DNA from: Antedon mediterranea
Taxonomy: Eukaryota; Echinodermata; Crinoidea; Comatulida; Antedonidae
Assembly: GCF_964355755.1 (NCBI RefSeq)
Contig: NC_092677.1
Span: forward strand, 15,036,101 to 15,100,100
DNA length: 64,000 nt
Direction of reading: 5' to 3'
Position 1 is the stretch's first letter, and each line of letters begins with the position of its first letter. A model generated the notes under the pieces. That model made no database searches. It was not told the DNA's origin and saw only the letters and a program-made list of their open reading frames with translations. This document shows positions 11,483-24,080 of this stretch, piece after piece. The position numbers and the translations under genes were made by a program.

Positions 11483-13844
11483 AGTATCTAGTCATCATAT
11501 GGTATCAGTAATTTGGTTTAAGCATGAATTTCTAATTTGGCTCATGTTGGTGAGTTGCAGTAATTGTGATCATGTCACAGACTTTCATTCTAAAACACAG
11601 TGCTTGTCTACAACAACAGTTTGAATATGTTTTTGTTGTACAAAATACACAATAGGGTGATTGTTGAAAGATAAACTTACCAGTTATTTTATCATAATGC
11701 AAATATTAGTTGTATTAGCTGTATATAAATGCTAATGTTTAAACTTCAGGTTCAGTGTGTACTACCTGATTACAGAAATTCAAAAGATACCAAATAAGTA
11801 GTACAACAGTAGTAATATATGATGAATGTAATGCTAAATGTAATGCTAATACAGTAATACTGTGTTAATGTACAATTCTTTATTATTTTGCCCGTTCTGT
11901 TGCAAACAATAAACCATATAAAATACTGGATATAAATGCACTTGTAATAGTTTTATTTATCAGTGAATGAGTCTTCCTTGATTTTTTATAAACAAATGGA
12001 TATTAATTTGTTGCCAGTAAAAGTTAGAATCATAAAAGTACTGTACTATACTCTGCCATACAGTAAACTATCCTGTCTGTACTACAGTACAGTTATCGAA
12101 AGGCGGTGTGCACACTGTTTGCAGGGAGTTGTAAAATAACAACTCCCTGCTGTATGTGCATTATTTCTCTAAAATGTTTGTTGATTTTATTTTGTGTGTG
12201 CTGTGTACATTCTACTTTGTTAATGTTCCATACAATACTTACTGTACAGTACTGTGTATTTCAATAAACAATTGTGTGTATCTGTATTACAGTGTATACT
12301 GTAATGCTATAGTTTTATTGGCTATTTTGGTTACATAGAGTAGAAACATGAGGCCCTGGAGTCTTTTTTATTCCTGTTGAGAAATATATAATTTCTACCA
12401 TTCAAATTTGATTAATTACCGAAACATGAAAGGATATTTTGTAATTCAGACATTGCTGTACCTCTGTAATGTACTCAACAGAATGGTAGATGTCACATAG
12501 AAATGTTGATACGCATCCATGTACAATATACAAAGGTATAAGAGATAGCCTTCATAATTGTACTTACCAGCTTAGTGTTTACAATACTGTAGATCTGGAA
12601 TGAGGAAAACAAGACTAGTACTATTAACCAACTATCAGATTATTTGATTTCAATAGTTCGTTTGCACTATTTAACTATTTGTATAGGCCTGTATAGTACA
12701 TACAGTATCTATTTTTACTGACACAATTTTGTGAACCTTGTTTTGAAAATAATGAAAATTGGTAAACTAAGACTTGTTTATCTTGACAGTACACAGTACT
12801 ATAATTTCTTTCTTTTCAAACATGTTATAAGACCCTCCAGTATGGTACTAAGAGTTGGATTCCACATACCATACTGTACTTTGAAGTTAAATTCTGAATG
12901 CAACTAAAGCAGGTACCCAAGCGTCAAGACCATGGATCAATACAGTATTATTATTAACACACAGGACAGGATGCAAGATTATTTTTAAAATAAAGTCAAC
13001 CAGAATTGTTATATTTTTTGCATTTTGTTTTAAACTCAAGTCAAAACTAGCAAAGTTAGTTTTATTGGCTGTTGCTTTTTTAGTTTACATTTTATAAACT
13101 TCAAATATTACAACTTAAACTTTTACAAATGTAATTTTTTTTAAAGATGTCAACATTTTCGTTGATAGAAATGGTTTACTTATAACCTGGTCTGTAAATA
13201 CGATAATACTGTGTAAATTTTCTGAAAAATGAAAGTGATTTTTAATTGCAACGTAAAGATCTTTTAAATTCAAACATTTCAACATTATTTTTCAGTACAG
13301 TACATTAACAGCTAGAACAGGTTGTAAATTATTCAATAACCTGACTGACCCTACTAGAAAAACAACACAAGTTTCCTGAAACCAAACAGCTTAGTAAATC
13401 AAAAAGCTGAACAGAAATATCTTTCAGCATTAATAGTAAGGATTGTCTTTGTATTCTCCACTCAAATGGCATTCATTGATATTAGCAGGAACAAAAGGCT
13501 TACCTTAGCAATTGTTGTGCTAACTATAGGCTCAGGAATTTGAATGAGTGCAAAAGAACAGGTGTAAACAAAGAAATAATTTTGATGTAAGAAAGGTGTT
13601 TTTTGACTGTCCAATTTGTCATAATTTTTACTCAGGTAGTCAGTTTATTCATGCGTGTAGTTTGGCACTGTAAATACATGACATTTTAAATAAAGTACTG
13701 TAATTTTTAATGTGAACCTAATTAATAAATGTTTAGATATGAATCGATATATTTTTCATAGCTAGACATTTTTTTGTTGCTTTTGTAATATTTCACAATT
13801 AGTGAAATGTTTAGTTTCTTCTTCCATTTGGTTCACATTTGGAC
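11483..13844. other. No gene seen; spacer rich in TACAGTA/TACTGTA words
   Basis: AT-rich sequence with many short palindromic words such as ACAGTAC, TACTGTA and GTACTGTAC. No splice-flanked open frame or structured RNA is visible. Confidence 0.6.
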
Positions 13845-13978
13845 TCAAGGACGTAAGCAGTGCCGTAAGTAATTTGACCAATCATGACGTGGAAGATCAT
13901 ATAAACTGTCGCTTGTGATTGGTCAACTGTCAAGTGTGTCATGTCTACGTCATTGCATCCAAGTGGGAAACAGGTTTA
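13845..13978. mobile_element. Diverged MITE, same family as 27762-27946
   Basis: It shares the internal block GCTTGTGATTGGTCAA and, at the right end, TCCAAGTGGGAAACAGGTTTA, which in reverse complement matches the TAAAGCTTGGTTCCCACTAG end of the 27762 copy. The left end is decayed. Non-coding. Confidence 0.55.
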
Positions 13979-14499
13979 ATTATTAAATTATTTCATATTT
14001 ATTATAACCTTGGATAATGTTCAATATTTTTAGAAATAAAGGTAATAAATTGTGTCACCTTGCAGATGTACTTGTGATGTGCAGCAGTAGTTTTACAGTA
14101 TTTTAATAGTTTGTCTATTATCATATTGCCTCCTATTTAATTACATAAGGAAGTAATTAATATTGTTGATTGTTTCTATGAGTGTATTATTACTTGACAA
14201 CTCATTTTTCCCAGCTTCTGATTTCATTTTGTCAAATTTAGCGTCGAAATCGGAAAATATTTTCTACTGTATTGCATTTTCCTTTTCTAGAGTTGAATAC
14301 AATTTTAAATATTAATTTGTCTTTGCCATATCAAGCATGCTTAAGATTTGTTTCTGTCGAATTTTCTTTAGCAAAGTTGTTAATTGTATGTTTACATTGC
14401 TCTATTGTACGTAATGTACACAATTATCTACAGTGGTCAAACAAGCTGCTGCATAATAAATAGCTCTAAATAATTCTAAATTAAAAGACGTTTACTATA

Positions 14500-14600
14500 T
14501 AATTTCAATATAAAATTTAATGACAAAAAGAGAGATCAACGTTTCGGTAAAAACGAAACGTCGATCTCTCTTTTTGTCATTAAATTTTATATTGAAATTA
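14500..14600. repeat. 101-bp near-perfect inverted repeat (hairpin) flanked by a 15-bp direct repeat
   Basis: Arms of about 47 bp (14500-14546 and 14554-14600) differ at a single position around a 7-base centre GTAAAAA. The direct repeat TAAATAATTCTAAAT sits at 14467-14481 and again at 14599-14613, just overlapping the right arm end. No coding sequence is present. Confidence 0.9.
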
Positions 14601-14614
14601 AATAATTCTAAATA

Positions 14615-15759
14615 GATTTAATTTAAGATGGTATAAAGAACTGTTTATAATTATAGTACTGTAGTTTCTTACAGGTTCTCAGTATCAAGAGGAATGTCTG
14701 GTCTTTCACAATCCTGTTCACAAAATGTAGTAACTGTACCACAGTAATATTTGGATACAGTATACTGTACTGTACAATGTACAGTAGTGTTGAACTAAAT
14801 AATTAGAGATCTGCTATGTGGTTTTAACTGTTGAATAGAATCATGGGAAATGGCAATGTTTTTCCATAGGGAGTGGTAGCGATAGTTGTAATAACTAATG
14901 CATTCTGCTTTTGTATTAAATCTTGTTTGTGTGAACACTGCAATTTGTACCACAATAAAGCATAGATATCAGATTTCAGCAAAATTATAACCTTTTGTGA
15001 AGCTTCATTTCACTGAATACCGATTTGAAAGATGTTGTTTTGCGAGAAAAATAAAAAATTGCGTTTGTAGTATGTACTGTTTAGCTTTAGTTACACTTTA
15101 CAATATTGTACTATCACATAGGCCTACAGTATTTTTGCTAACACCAGAAGGAATTTTTTAGCCTGCACTGCATACTGTCATGTAATCTTATTCAAGCACA
15201 AAACCGCATTGCTTCATAAAGTAGAAGTGGTTATAGTTTACAGCCAGCCTGGCATTAATTGTAAACATACAAGGCTACTGTTGGCTATAAATCGTGCTTT
15301 AGGGAGAGGCAAAGAAAGCAGTTTATAAGCTCCATGCCATCAAGTTCAATAGGGGTGATATTAAGTGATAATGTTTAAAAATTAACTACAGTAATTGACT
15401 GGCGGCATGTTAAAAACAAAATACCTGCTGAATAATTTGTTAAAATCGAGAATAATAGAAAACGGTACAAAAAACGTTGAATGCAATTGCAATTTTTTTT
15501 AGTGTAAAGTAATTAATGAGATTCACATACATACAGTTCAGAGTTTGGTACTATTATGTGTATTGAAATACGAATGCTTGATATGCTTGAATAAATTAGT
15601 AATATTTAGATATTCTGTGAATTTACAGTAATTCATTCATTAATAATTGAGCTAAGAACACCATCTCATGTTACAGTATTTGATCTAGATACATAATTTC
15701 AGGTCATATTTGCCAACTTATCAAAGTCCAATGATAGTATACAACACAGTACAGTACAT
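14615..15759. other. No gene seen
   Basis: AT-rich intergenic or intronic sequence with TACAGTA-type words; no supported feature. Confidence 0.6.
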
Positions 15760-16080
15760 ATGTACTTATATCAAATCTGGCTTGTTACCAACAAATTGAT
15801 TGATTTCTGTATCTGTCAATCTTTAGAATATCTGCATAACAACACTGCACATTTCAAGAGAATCTTGCGACTTTTGTGTTCCGTAAAATCTAAAAAATTA
15901 CGCAAAATAATAATTAAACACTTAAAGGACCTGAGCACAATGTGCGTTGCAGCTGGCGATGATTTAGAAAAGGGTGAAGTTTTTGAGCCGCCAGCCATGC
16001 AAAATGCGATCCAATCGGACAGTTTTGCAGTCAGGCTTACTCTATGTGTGCGTAAGACAGAGAGAGAAACACACATATAG
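15760..16080 (+). other. Unrecognised 106-codon open frame, possible element fragment
   Basis: From about codon 20 onward the frame has protein-like composition: a basic, Leu-rich helix (RILRLLCSVKSKKLRKIII) followed by a Cys- and acid-containing segment. The N-terminal 20 codons look like ordinary AT-rich filler. It resembles in style the short basic proteins encoded by some invertebrate mobile or virus-derived elements, but I cannot name a family. There is no flanking splice signal, TATA box or neighbour gene that explains it. It could be a chance frame. Confidence 0.25.
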
Positions 16081-16089
16081 ACGAGTGCT

Positions 16090-18703
16090 TTCTACCAGTA
16101 ACAATACAGATAATGTTTTCCATCATTTCTAATATTCATTGTATAATTGATTTAATGCATGATAATGATATCTGTATAAAATCTACTGTTTTCTTCCTTC
16201 TTATTTAATGTGGTATACAGTAAACAATCTGTCACTTGGTATAGTGCTTGTAGGAGCATAGGGCAAAGAACTCGGCCAAGAAATAGAAGAGAGTACAATA
16301 CAATAGCCCTAGACATTGTCTGCAGTTTCCTAACATTTGCATAGACATGTTTACCTGACCAGGCATTGGATCAATAAACCAACAGTAACATTAAGCTTGG
16401 TTCTTAAGTAAAACATTCCATCCTTATTCATGTCCTTATGATAATTCTGAAGCTATGCAACATCCCTCAGGGATGATATGATCATTCAAGTTGTTTGAAA
16501 TTGAAAGACTGTACTACTTTTGAAGAATTTTAATTAAAAGATTGTGATAGTGGTATGGAAAGTAGTTACAACTCTTTAAAAGCAGATATAATATTTGGTT
16601 GAAATGTACATAAATTGATAATGTGTAACAGAAATCATGGCGAAAAAAAAAACTACACTAGATAGGTACAGTACTGCAGTAAGTACAACCTGATGGTGGC
16701 ATATTTAGTTATTCCACAGAAAAGGAAAAAAGGTGCAAACTGGCTGGATCTCAATGGAGATACAAAATAAAATATGCAAAAACCTAAATAAAAAGTAAAA
16801 TAGTCAAAAAAATTTGCAGAGCTTCCGGGCAATGCTAGCCAAGTCATACTGATCAGTGAAAGTTATTTACCAATATTTAGGTTTTTTCTACACAATTTAT
16901 TTATTTTTTTCAATGCCTTTACACTACAGCATTTGTGTACAATATTATTTATACTGAAAGTGCTTACTGTAAAACTAGTTCATATCCATTTTTTGTATGA
17001 TGTTTATTATCCATTTGAAGACAGTGGGAGGGGAAGTCATTCCTTTTCAAAATGCTTTGCCAGATATTTGACTTCCTTGGCCTTGGTGTTAGCATTGACA
17101 TTGTCTGGGAGGAGGCTGGTATAAATGATTCATGATGAATGCAAGGCCTCCTGGGGTAAGCTAAGTGGATCTATTACCTGCACTGTGGTTGGTCATAGCA
17201 ATTGGGTCAGGTTGCAAGATATATTTTCATAGCATTCCATTATGTGACTGGTTCATATTTCAGATGAAATGTCAAGTAGTTTCTTCTTTAACATCTTAAT
17301 TTATATTAAAAAACATGCATATAACAGTACTGTAAAGCAATAAACTTTAGATTGATTGATGGATTGATTGATTTTTTTTTCTTTCAGAAATAAATCCATA
17401 TACAGTAATAATGTTACAAAGAAAATACTCAAGTATTCATATAGTTCAATTTTCCATTTAAAGGATTTTTTGTTGACACAAGCATTTGTTCAAAGAATAA
17501 GTGATAAGATATATGTAATGGTTTTTTTAGACTTTCAAAATGTCATAATAATAATATGATTAATTTGGCTGTACACTAAAAGCTTTTAGCTGTGGCAAAC
17601 ACCTGTTCAAATGCAGGGTCATTGTCTACGAAATGCTTCCTCTATTGGATCATTATTGACATTCTTATTTGTTTTTTTCTTTAATGCATACTTTCTTTAC
17701 GATAATCAAGCACGTTCTCCCTTTACTATAGAATGTATAGAAATATAAAAATTAGGCTTCTACAGTTAATAAGAAAACAACCTGAGAAAGAGAACTTTAA
17801 TGTTACAACATTATCATCTGTAATTTAGTAAACAGTTTCTTCAATTTGTGAGAAACTTTTTCAAATATTTGGATCTTTATTGGGAACAAAATGTTTAAAG
17901 CATATTAAAGAAGGCATATTAAGAAGAAACATACTACAGTATTTGTTTTTAAAAACCAACCAACTACAATTTATTTCCAAGTGATGAATTTAAAAAAAGT
18001 GAATATAGATTAGAAAGTACAGTATGATGTACAGTGTGATATGACAAACAGCTGAAATACTCATGCAAAGTTTATATGTGGTTGTAAAAGTCTACCCATG
18101 TCTGATAAAGTTGGTGATCAGACCATAAAATATATAATTCTGCATTGATGATTCTGCCAAACCTTGCTGGTGTTGACCAATGAGCAACAAGTTTTTCCTA
18201 AAAATAAAATCTTCAAAAGTTCTCTAATTTACTATACTGTATACATTATTCAGTACTGTAGCTCATTTTATTCTAATGCAGTCAACTAATTATTTTTACT
18301 ACAATATATACAGTCCAATATATAATAGGAGAACAATTTATTTTTAATAATATAACCGTTAAAACTAAATCAATCATCATGTTCAAGTACTGGGTAAAAG
18401 GTTGTAAACCCTTTTGTACACCTGACTGGGATGTTCCATTGTTATAAAAGGGGTTATTTTAAACTACATATAATTTTTATTATTATACAGTACATGATGC
18501 GGCTCATCCTTTAATTCTCATATTTGATGTTATTGACTTTATAGTGTCACGTCTTTAATTGAAAGTTGATTTTAATAGCATGTTGTACAGATTTGTTGCA
18601 ATTTTTTTGTTCATGTTCATGTACTGTATGTACAATCTGAACATCTGCCTGTATCCATGGTACTGTAGATTGAATATTTACTATTTTCATCTTCTTGTTG
18701 CAG
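16090..18703. other. No gene seen; upstream region of Vangl
   Basis: AT-rich sequence ending in a pyrimidine tract and CAG acceptor at 18701-18703. It is therefore probably Vangl intron. Several TGTACAGTA-type palindromes are present. Confidence 0.6.
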
Positions 18704-18761
18704 ATGACCTAGCAATCTGTCTCTAACAGTAGGACTTGCGCAACCCTCCCTCCACACCAAC

Positions 18762-21700
18762 ATGGATTCGGACACAACTATTCAGTCCGAAAAAAGCAAC
18801 CATTCAAGGAAGAACAGGCGTTACAAGAACCGGGACACCGACCGTGACGATGACAGTGATTACAACTATGGCAGACGAGGGCGGCGTTCACGCAATCATG
18901 AGAACTCAGATCATGAACCATCAAGGAGAAGGAGTGGGATGAATAAAAGCGATCGATCGGTGACGATACAGACACCACCAAGATCAGAGGGAGATGATCG
19001 AGATGAGGTAGACTAAACTACTGTAATACTTTATATGTACACATGAAAAAAAAAAAAAATAATAATAATAATAATAAGATTTTTATAGCGCACATACCAC
19101 TCCAGAGTGCTCAAGGCGCATTTAAAATTAAAAAAGAAATAAATCATACAAATTCCTGACAAATAAAATGCAATTTCTTTGGATCATTTATATCTATTTT
19201 TATTGTGAGTATGGTCCTGTTTACTGTATGCTGCATAATGCTGAAGAACTATTGATTTGAAAATAGATTAAAATATTTATGTACCAAGTTTGTGATTTTT
19301 AATCTATTTTCAAATAAATAACTTTGATACGCAAATGCAACTCAGACGGTCAAAACGGTACAGTATGATAGTAGCTGTAATGCAAGGTCAACAGTGGTCA
19401 ATTAAAGAACCGTTATTTTTAGTTTAAGCTGTCAATTATATGACAAATAAATAAAACAATAACCCCCCCCCCCCCCACCAACACCCCCACCCAAAAAAAA
19501 AATACTTATGAGCATAATAATAATATAATAATAATAATAATATTCTGTAAGAAGTTTATTATACTGTACGTGTAAACACGAACCCAAAAATAATATTTTT
19601 TAGAACGTATGTCATTCCAGTATTTAGAATCGGTATTACCATAGAGTAATATCTTGATGGTATTACAGTACAGTACTGTATACTGGAATACTAAGGCTTA
19701 CAGGTTTTATTAGAAGTAGGTATCCATATTAATAGGCGCTGAATGACCAAATGACACACAATAAACTTGAATAGCGTGCTGTCATCCACTTGGGCTAGAA
19801 ATTAGAATTTGAATCATCCTGCATCTAAAGTACTATTTAATGAGTTTGGAATAAACAGTGCATAATTTGATGATAATTATGTGGGTGATAATGTTATACA
19901 ATGCCTTGTACTTGAACTAAGAGAGAATGAGAATTTGATGCTATGCTACACTGTACATAAAGAGTTTGAATAAAAAATGCATATTTTGATCATTATCATA
20001 AAAATATGTCACTGTAATTAGTAATAACTACTTACTATAATTTTTTTTGTAACAATTGGTAATAAAGGGTTATTGTATGAATAAATATACAATATCATTG
20101 TACACAGTAAATAATGTATGAAATTGATGCACATGAGTAAACTTTAACAGATGTTGCTATATTTACTGTAATGGAAACTTACTGTAGAGAGAAAAAAAAT
20201 ATGCATTAAAATATTACTAAATGAGGGTTGCTCTTCCCCAAAATAAACCTAAATATTTCAACACATATTATTGAGATTATTACATTAGAGTATTGACCAT
20301 GAAAACATAATGACTCATGCACTATACTGTACATCAATTCACTGAATCTATGGATGCGGATTGCTAGATAAAAATAAAATAAATATTACTAAATGAGGGT
20401 TGCTCTTCCCCAAAATAAACCTAAATATTTCAACACATATTATTGAGATTATTACATTAGAGTATTGACCATGAAAACATAATGACTCATGCACTATACA
20501 TCAATTCACTGAATCTATGGATGCGGATTGCTAGATAAAAATAAAATAAATATTACTAAATGAGGGTTGCTTTCCCCCCAAATAGACGTAAATAATTCAA
20601 CAAATTATATAGAGATAGTTACAGTAAAGTAATGACAATGAAAACATAATGACTCATGCACTTACTATACTGTACATCAATTCACTGAATCTACATATGG
20701 ATGCGGATTGCTAGATAAAAATGGAAGACTCGATGAATCATCCATTAGTACAACCGTTACGATTACGTAGTTCCAAGCTGTTACCATGGAGAGTTAATTT
20801 ATTTGTATTTTGTATAGTTAATCTTGCACTGCATTTATTAGCTATACAGTACATTAATTAATATTAATTTGTTTGGTTGATTTGAATTTTTATAATAATA
20901 AACTACTTTTTTTAACGATTAAAAAAAGAAAGAGCACTACCTGTAGGGCACAGTGGTTGAAATACATTTCGTTTTTAAAGTTAAATTTCAGGCAAAAAAT
21001 TTTTAAAAATTACCAGATAAAAGTCAAAATATTGACAATTATTAACTTAATTGAAATATTATTTTTGTAGGTCATTGAAGTCCAAATTTTACCTCAAGAT
21101 GATAACTGGGGAGACAATACAACTGCTATTACCGGAACCTCCGACCGTTCGTCAATGGATGACCTCACAAGGATTGCCAAAGGTATTGAAGATAGTGTGG
21201 GATTTGACTGTAGTCGTTATTTTGGATTATTAGTAACAGGAATATTGTCGTTTATTGCATTCCTGTCACCAATTGCGTTTGTTGTAATACCACAGATTAT
21301 GTGGGCAGAAGAACTTCATCCATGCGATACCTCTTGCGAAGGTCTTTTTATAAGTATGTCGTTTAAGCTGCTTATCTTAGCTATTGGTAGCTGGGCTTTA
21401 TTCTTCCGAAAACCAAAATCAACACTGCCACGCATATTTGTTTTTCGTATGACACTCATGGCGCTCGTATTTGTATTTCTCGTCACATATTGGTTGTTTT
21501 ATTGTGTTCGGATTGTAAGTAAGCGAGACAGTAACTATTATGGGATTGTTCTCTATGCTGTTTCGTTAGTCGATGCTCTTGTGTTTATACATTACGTTGG
21601 AGTAATATTATTGGAATTACGACAACTTCAAACTTTGTACACACTTAAAGTTGTGCGTTCACCAGATGGAGCTAGTAAGTTTTACTCGGTAGGACAATTA

Positions 21701-22459
21701 AGTATTCAAAGAGCTGCTGCATGGATCTTAGAACAGTATTACCGTGACTTTTCTATTTATAATCCTCATTTGTTACGAGTGCCAACTTCTCGTATTGCTA
21801 AACGACTCTCAAATTTCAAATTTTATGATGTGGATGGTCCTGGTAACAATACAGCAGAACGGTCGCGTGCTATAATGGCAGCATCTGCTCATCAACGAGA
21901 TGCTCGCCGCAATGAGCGATTTTACGAGGAAGAGGATTATGTTCGCCGGGTTAAAAAGCGACGAGCACGTCTTGAAGTTGCAGCAGAGGAAGCCTTCACA
22001 CATATCAAGCGACTGCACCAGGATAACGGACATCATCAAATAATGAATCCAACAGAAGCTGCACAGTCAATCTTCCCGTCATTAGCGCGAGCATTACAAA
22101 AGTATTTACGTGTCACAAGACAACAGCCGAAATGGTCTGTGGAAAAAATTATAGAGCATTTAGCAACATGTATCAGCTACAATCTATCGGCAAAAGCTTT
22201 TCTCGAGGCATTCCTTCAACCAGGTCCATGTATAGTGGAAACGCATCGCGTGGAATCAAAGTGTGAGAACTGGGAACTTGTGTCGGATACAGTTGTTTCA
22301 CGTCCATTAAAAGCAGATCATACATTTCAATTGCGGCAAGGGGAGGTAATGCTACAAGTGTTTGTGATGAAAACTCCGCATTTTAGAATGTTTGAAGAAG
22401 CGTACGATTATAAAGATAATAAATTTACATTACGTCTTCAATCCGAGACCTCAGTTTGA
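18762..22459 (+). CDS. Vangl: Vang-like planar cell polarity protein (Strabismus), 544 aa, two coding exons
   Basis: Vangl is the four-pass membrane core component of the planar cell polarity pathway. It binds Prickle and Dishevelled and works opposite Frizzled/Flamingo. Exon A is 18704-19007, with its ATG at 18762 and a phase 0 donor GAG|GTAGAC; exon B is 21071-22459. Exon A encodes a Ser/Arg/Asp-rich N-terminus with the conserved SVTIQ phosphorylation region. Exon B begins VIEVQILPQDDNWGDNTT, then DDLTRIAKGIEDSV, four hydrophobic segments, SWALFFRKP, SLVDALVFIHY, LELRQLQ, RSPDGASKFY and EEAFTHIKRL. It ends in the canonical PDZ ligand QSETSV. Length is close to human VANGL2 (521 aa). The membrane and cytoplasmic parts sit in one 1.39-kb exon, unlike the multi-exon vertebrate genes. 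A 5' non-coding exon must lie upstream of 18704. Confidence is very high from family recall. Confidence 0.97.
19028..19135. repeat. Retroposon-like repeat with (AAT)n run in Vangl intron
   Basis: A poly-A and AATAAT run is followed by TTTTTATAGCGCACATACC, CCAGAGTGCTCAAGGCGC, the type of sequence seen at many dispersed repeats. A related CCATTCCAGAGTGCC fragment is at about 53735 in a COPA intron. The rest of the intron (19136-20208) shows C- and A-homopolymers near 19463-19502 and no gene. Confidence 0.5.
20209..20720. repeat. Three-copy tandem duplication, unit about 170 bp, in the Vangl intron
   Basis: Copies start at AAATATTACTAAATGAGGGT at 20209, 20381 and 20548 and each ends near GGATGCGGATTGCTAGATAAAAA. 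Copies 1 and 2 are nearly identical; copy 3 is more diverged. Spacings are 172 and 167 bp. Confidence 0.92.
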
Positions 22460-23799
22460 TCAGAGCTTTTAAAAGTTAAAATTAAAAAGAAAACAAATTT
22501 GCCATCTTGATTCATATTATTAGATATACTGTACCCTGTGGCCCCAATTGTGTCACCAATCACAGATAGAGGTTTGTTTTACATAAATTCATTCAGAAAT
22601 TGTGTTTTCTATGAAAAAGATCAAATTAAATGTTGCAAAACAGTGTTGGATTTTCAAATTTAAGAACCTGTAAATATGAGATTATTGTTTTTGATCTTAA
22701 AGGCAACATTTAAACAGTTTACTGTATTTTTGTTAGGATACTGTACAATTTGTGCACGTTTTCAGAAGTATCAATTATATTACATAATTTCTTTGTACGA
22801 GTAACATTAATAATTGTCAATAATTTCCTGCATAAACTATGAAATAAACTATAAAATAAGAGATATCTTTTCAAAATTTCTTTAATGTTGAAGACGTACA
22901 ATATTTGACATCATATTCCATTCTGCAGTATACCAAATGGTATCTTATTTGTAATTGGTTTAGTTGAAAATGTCACTCAGTCATATTTTTTTTTCAACTA
23001 ATGCGGCCTAGGCAATTTTGGTTAAATTGTAACATTTTTAATTGATATTTTATATAATTTTATATTTTGAATTTTTTAATTTCAATTAAGATTTTAAACA
23101 TAATCAAATGTTTATGATATGACAACATATTTTATTAATAGAGTGGGTGAACCAAAGGAACAGCAATGTAAACTATAATTTGGGCTGGATACCTGTGTTT
23201 AGCCCTACAGTACATTATATTTTTGGAACAAATAACAAATTATTTTCAATAAGTAAGGACCTATCACTTGTACATCACAATTGTATTGAGACTGTAACAG
23301 GAGGCTCATTATAGGTAAATTTTAAATATATCATACAACCAGTGCTACAAAGTGCTATAAGAATTTACCTTGTTTAATTTAAGCTTACAGTACGTTATAT
23401 TGGTTGTTGAAAACTTTTTTTATTAGTGTCAAATTTACATAACAATTTGCCAAGAATGCTTCCGAACCAACCTGCAGATCCTTTTTTTTTTAATTCTTTT
23501 TTTTGTGTAGTATTTGTACAAAGATTGAAACAAACCAAACGATGTATATAACTTTTTGTAGATGAATATTATAGAATTGTGTTTTTGTTGTATTTTCTGA
23601 AATGACAGATAAATAAATGCACTATCTATTTGTAGTAATTTGACATTTGACCTTGCAGTATTGCATCCAGGATATCATTTGAAAATTGATGATACAACCA
23701 CACTGTCATTTATTTTATGTTGAATACAGTGAGAGAATTTTAAAATCATCAAATGTATTTAACCACTTCATTATGATTAACTATGAATTGACATATATT
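22460..23799 (+). other. Vangl 3' flank, probably long 3' UTR
   Basis: AT-rich sequence with possible poly(A) signals AATAAA at 22843-22848 and in GATAAATAAATGCAC near 23608. I cannot tell which is used. No other gene is seen. Confidence 0.4.
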
Positions 23800-24080
23800 A
23801 ATACCCTTTTCACAACTGCATAAATTGTCGTAAATAGTTTTGATCTCCCGACTTATTAGATGTTTTTATACATGCATAATTATGCAAACCTTAAGAAATC
23901 TCGGGAGAAAGCATAGTTGCATGCCCTTTTTTTATTACTATGATTGGTCAGTTTGATACCAGAGCAACACACACGTGCGCAGTTACAACCCAGGACATCT
24001 CGGAACAAATGCAGGCCTTTCATCGGTGAATCTCTGTTAAAATCTTGGAGAATTTCTTTTTGCAGTGTGAAAAGGGTATT
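23800..24080. mobile_element. MITE, 281 bp, with about 20-bp terminal inverted repeats
   Basis: The left end is AATACCCTTTTCACAACTGC and the right end is TGCAGTGTGAAAAGGGTATT, inverted copies differing only by one base and one slip. Internally GAAATCTCGGGAGA and CATCTCGG-type words form secondary inverted structure. The minus-strand open frame inside is a by-product. No certain target duplication. Confidence 0.75.

Noticed and set aside
14500..14600. microRNA precursor or transcription terminator
   Set aside because: Arms of 47 bp with one mismatch are far more perfect than a typical pre-miRNA, and the flanking direct repeat points to an insertion. Small-RNA data would be needed to reopen this.
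18778..18981. Minus-strand 67-codon Cys/His-rich frame
   Set aside because: Antisense of the Vangl N-terminal exon, which matches the family (SVTIQ) and has a proper donor.
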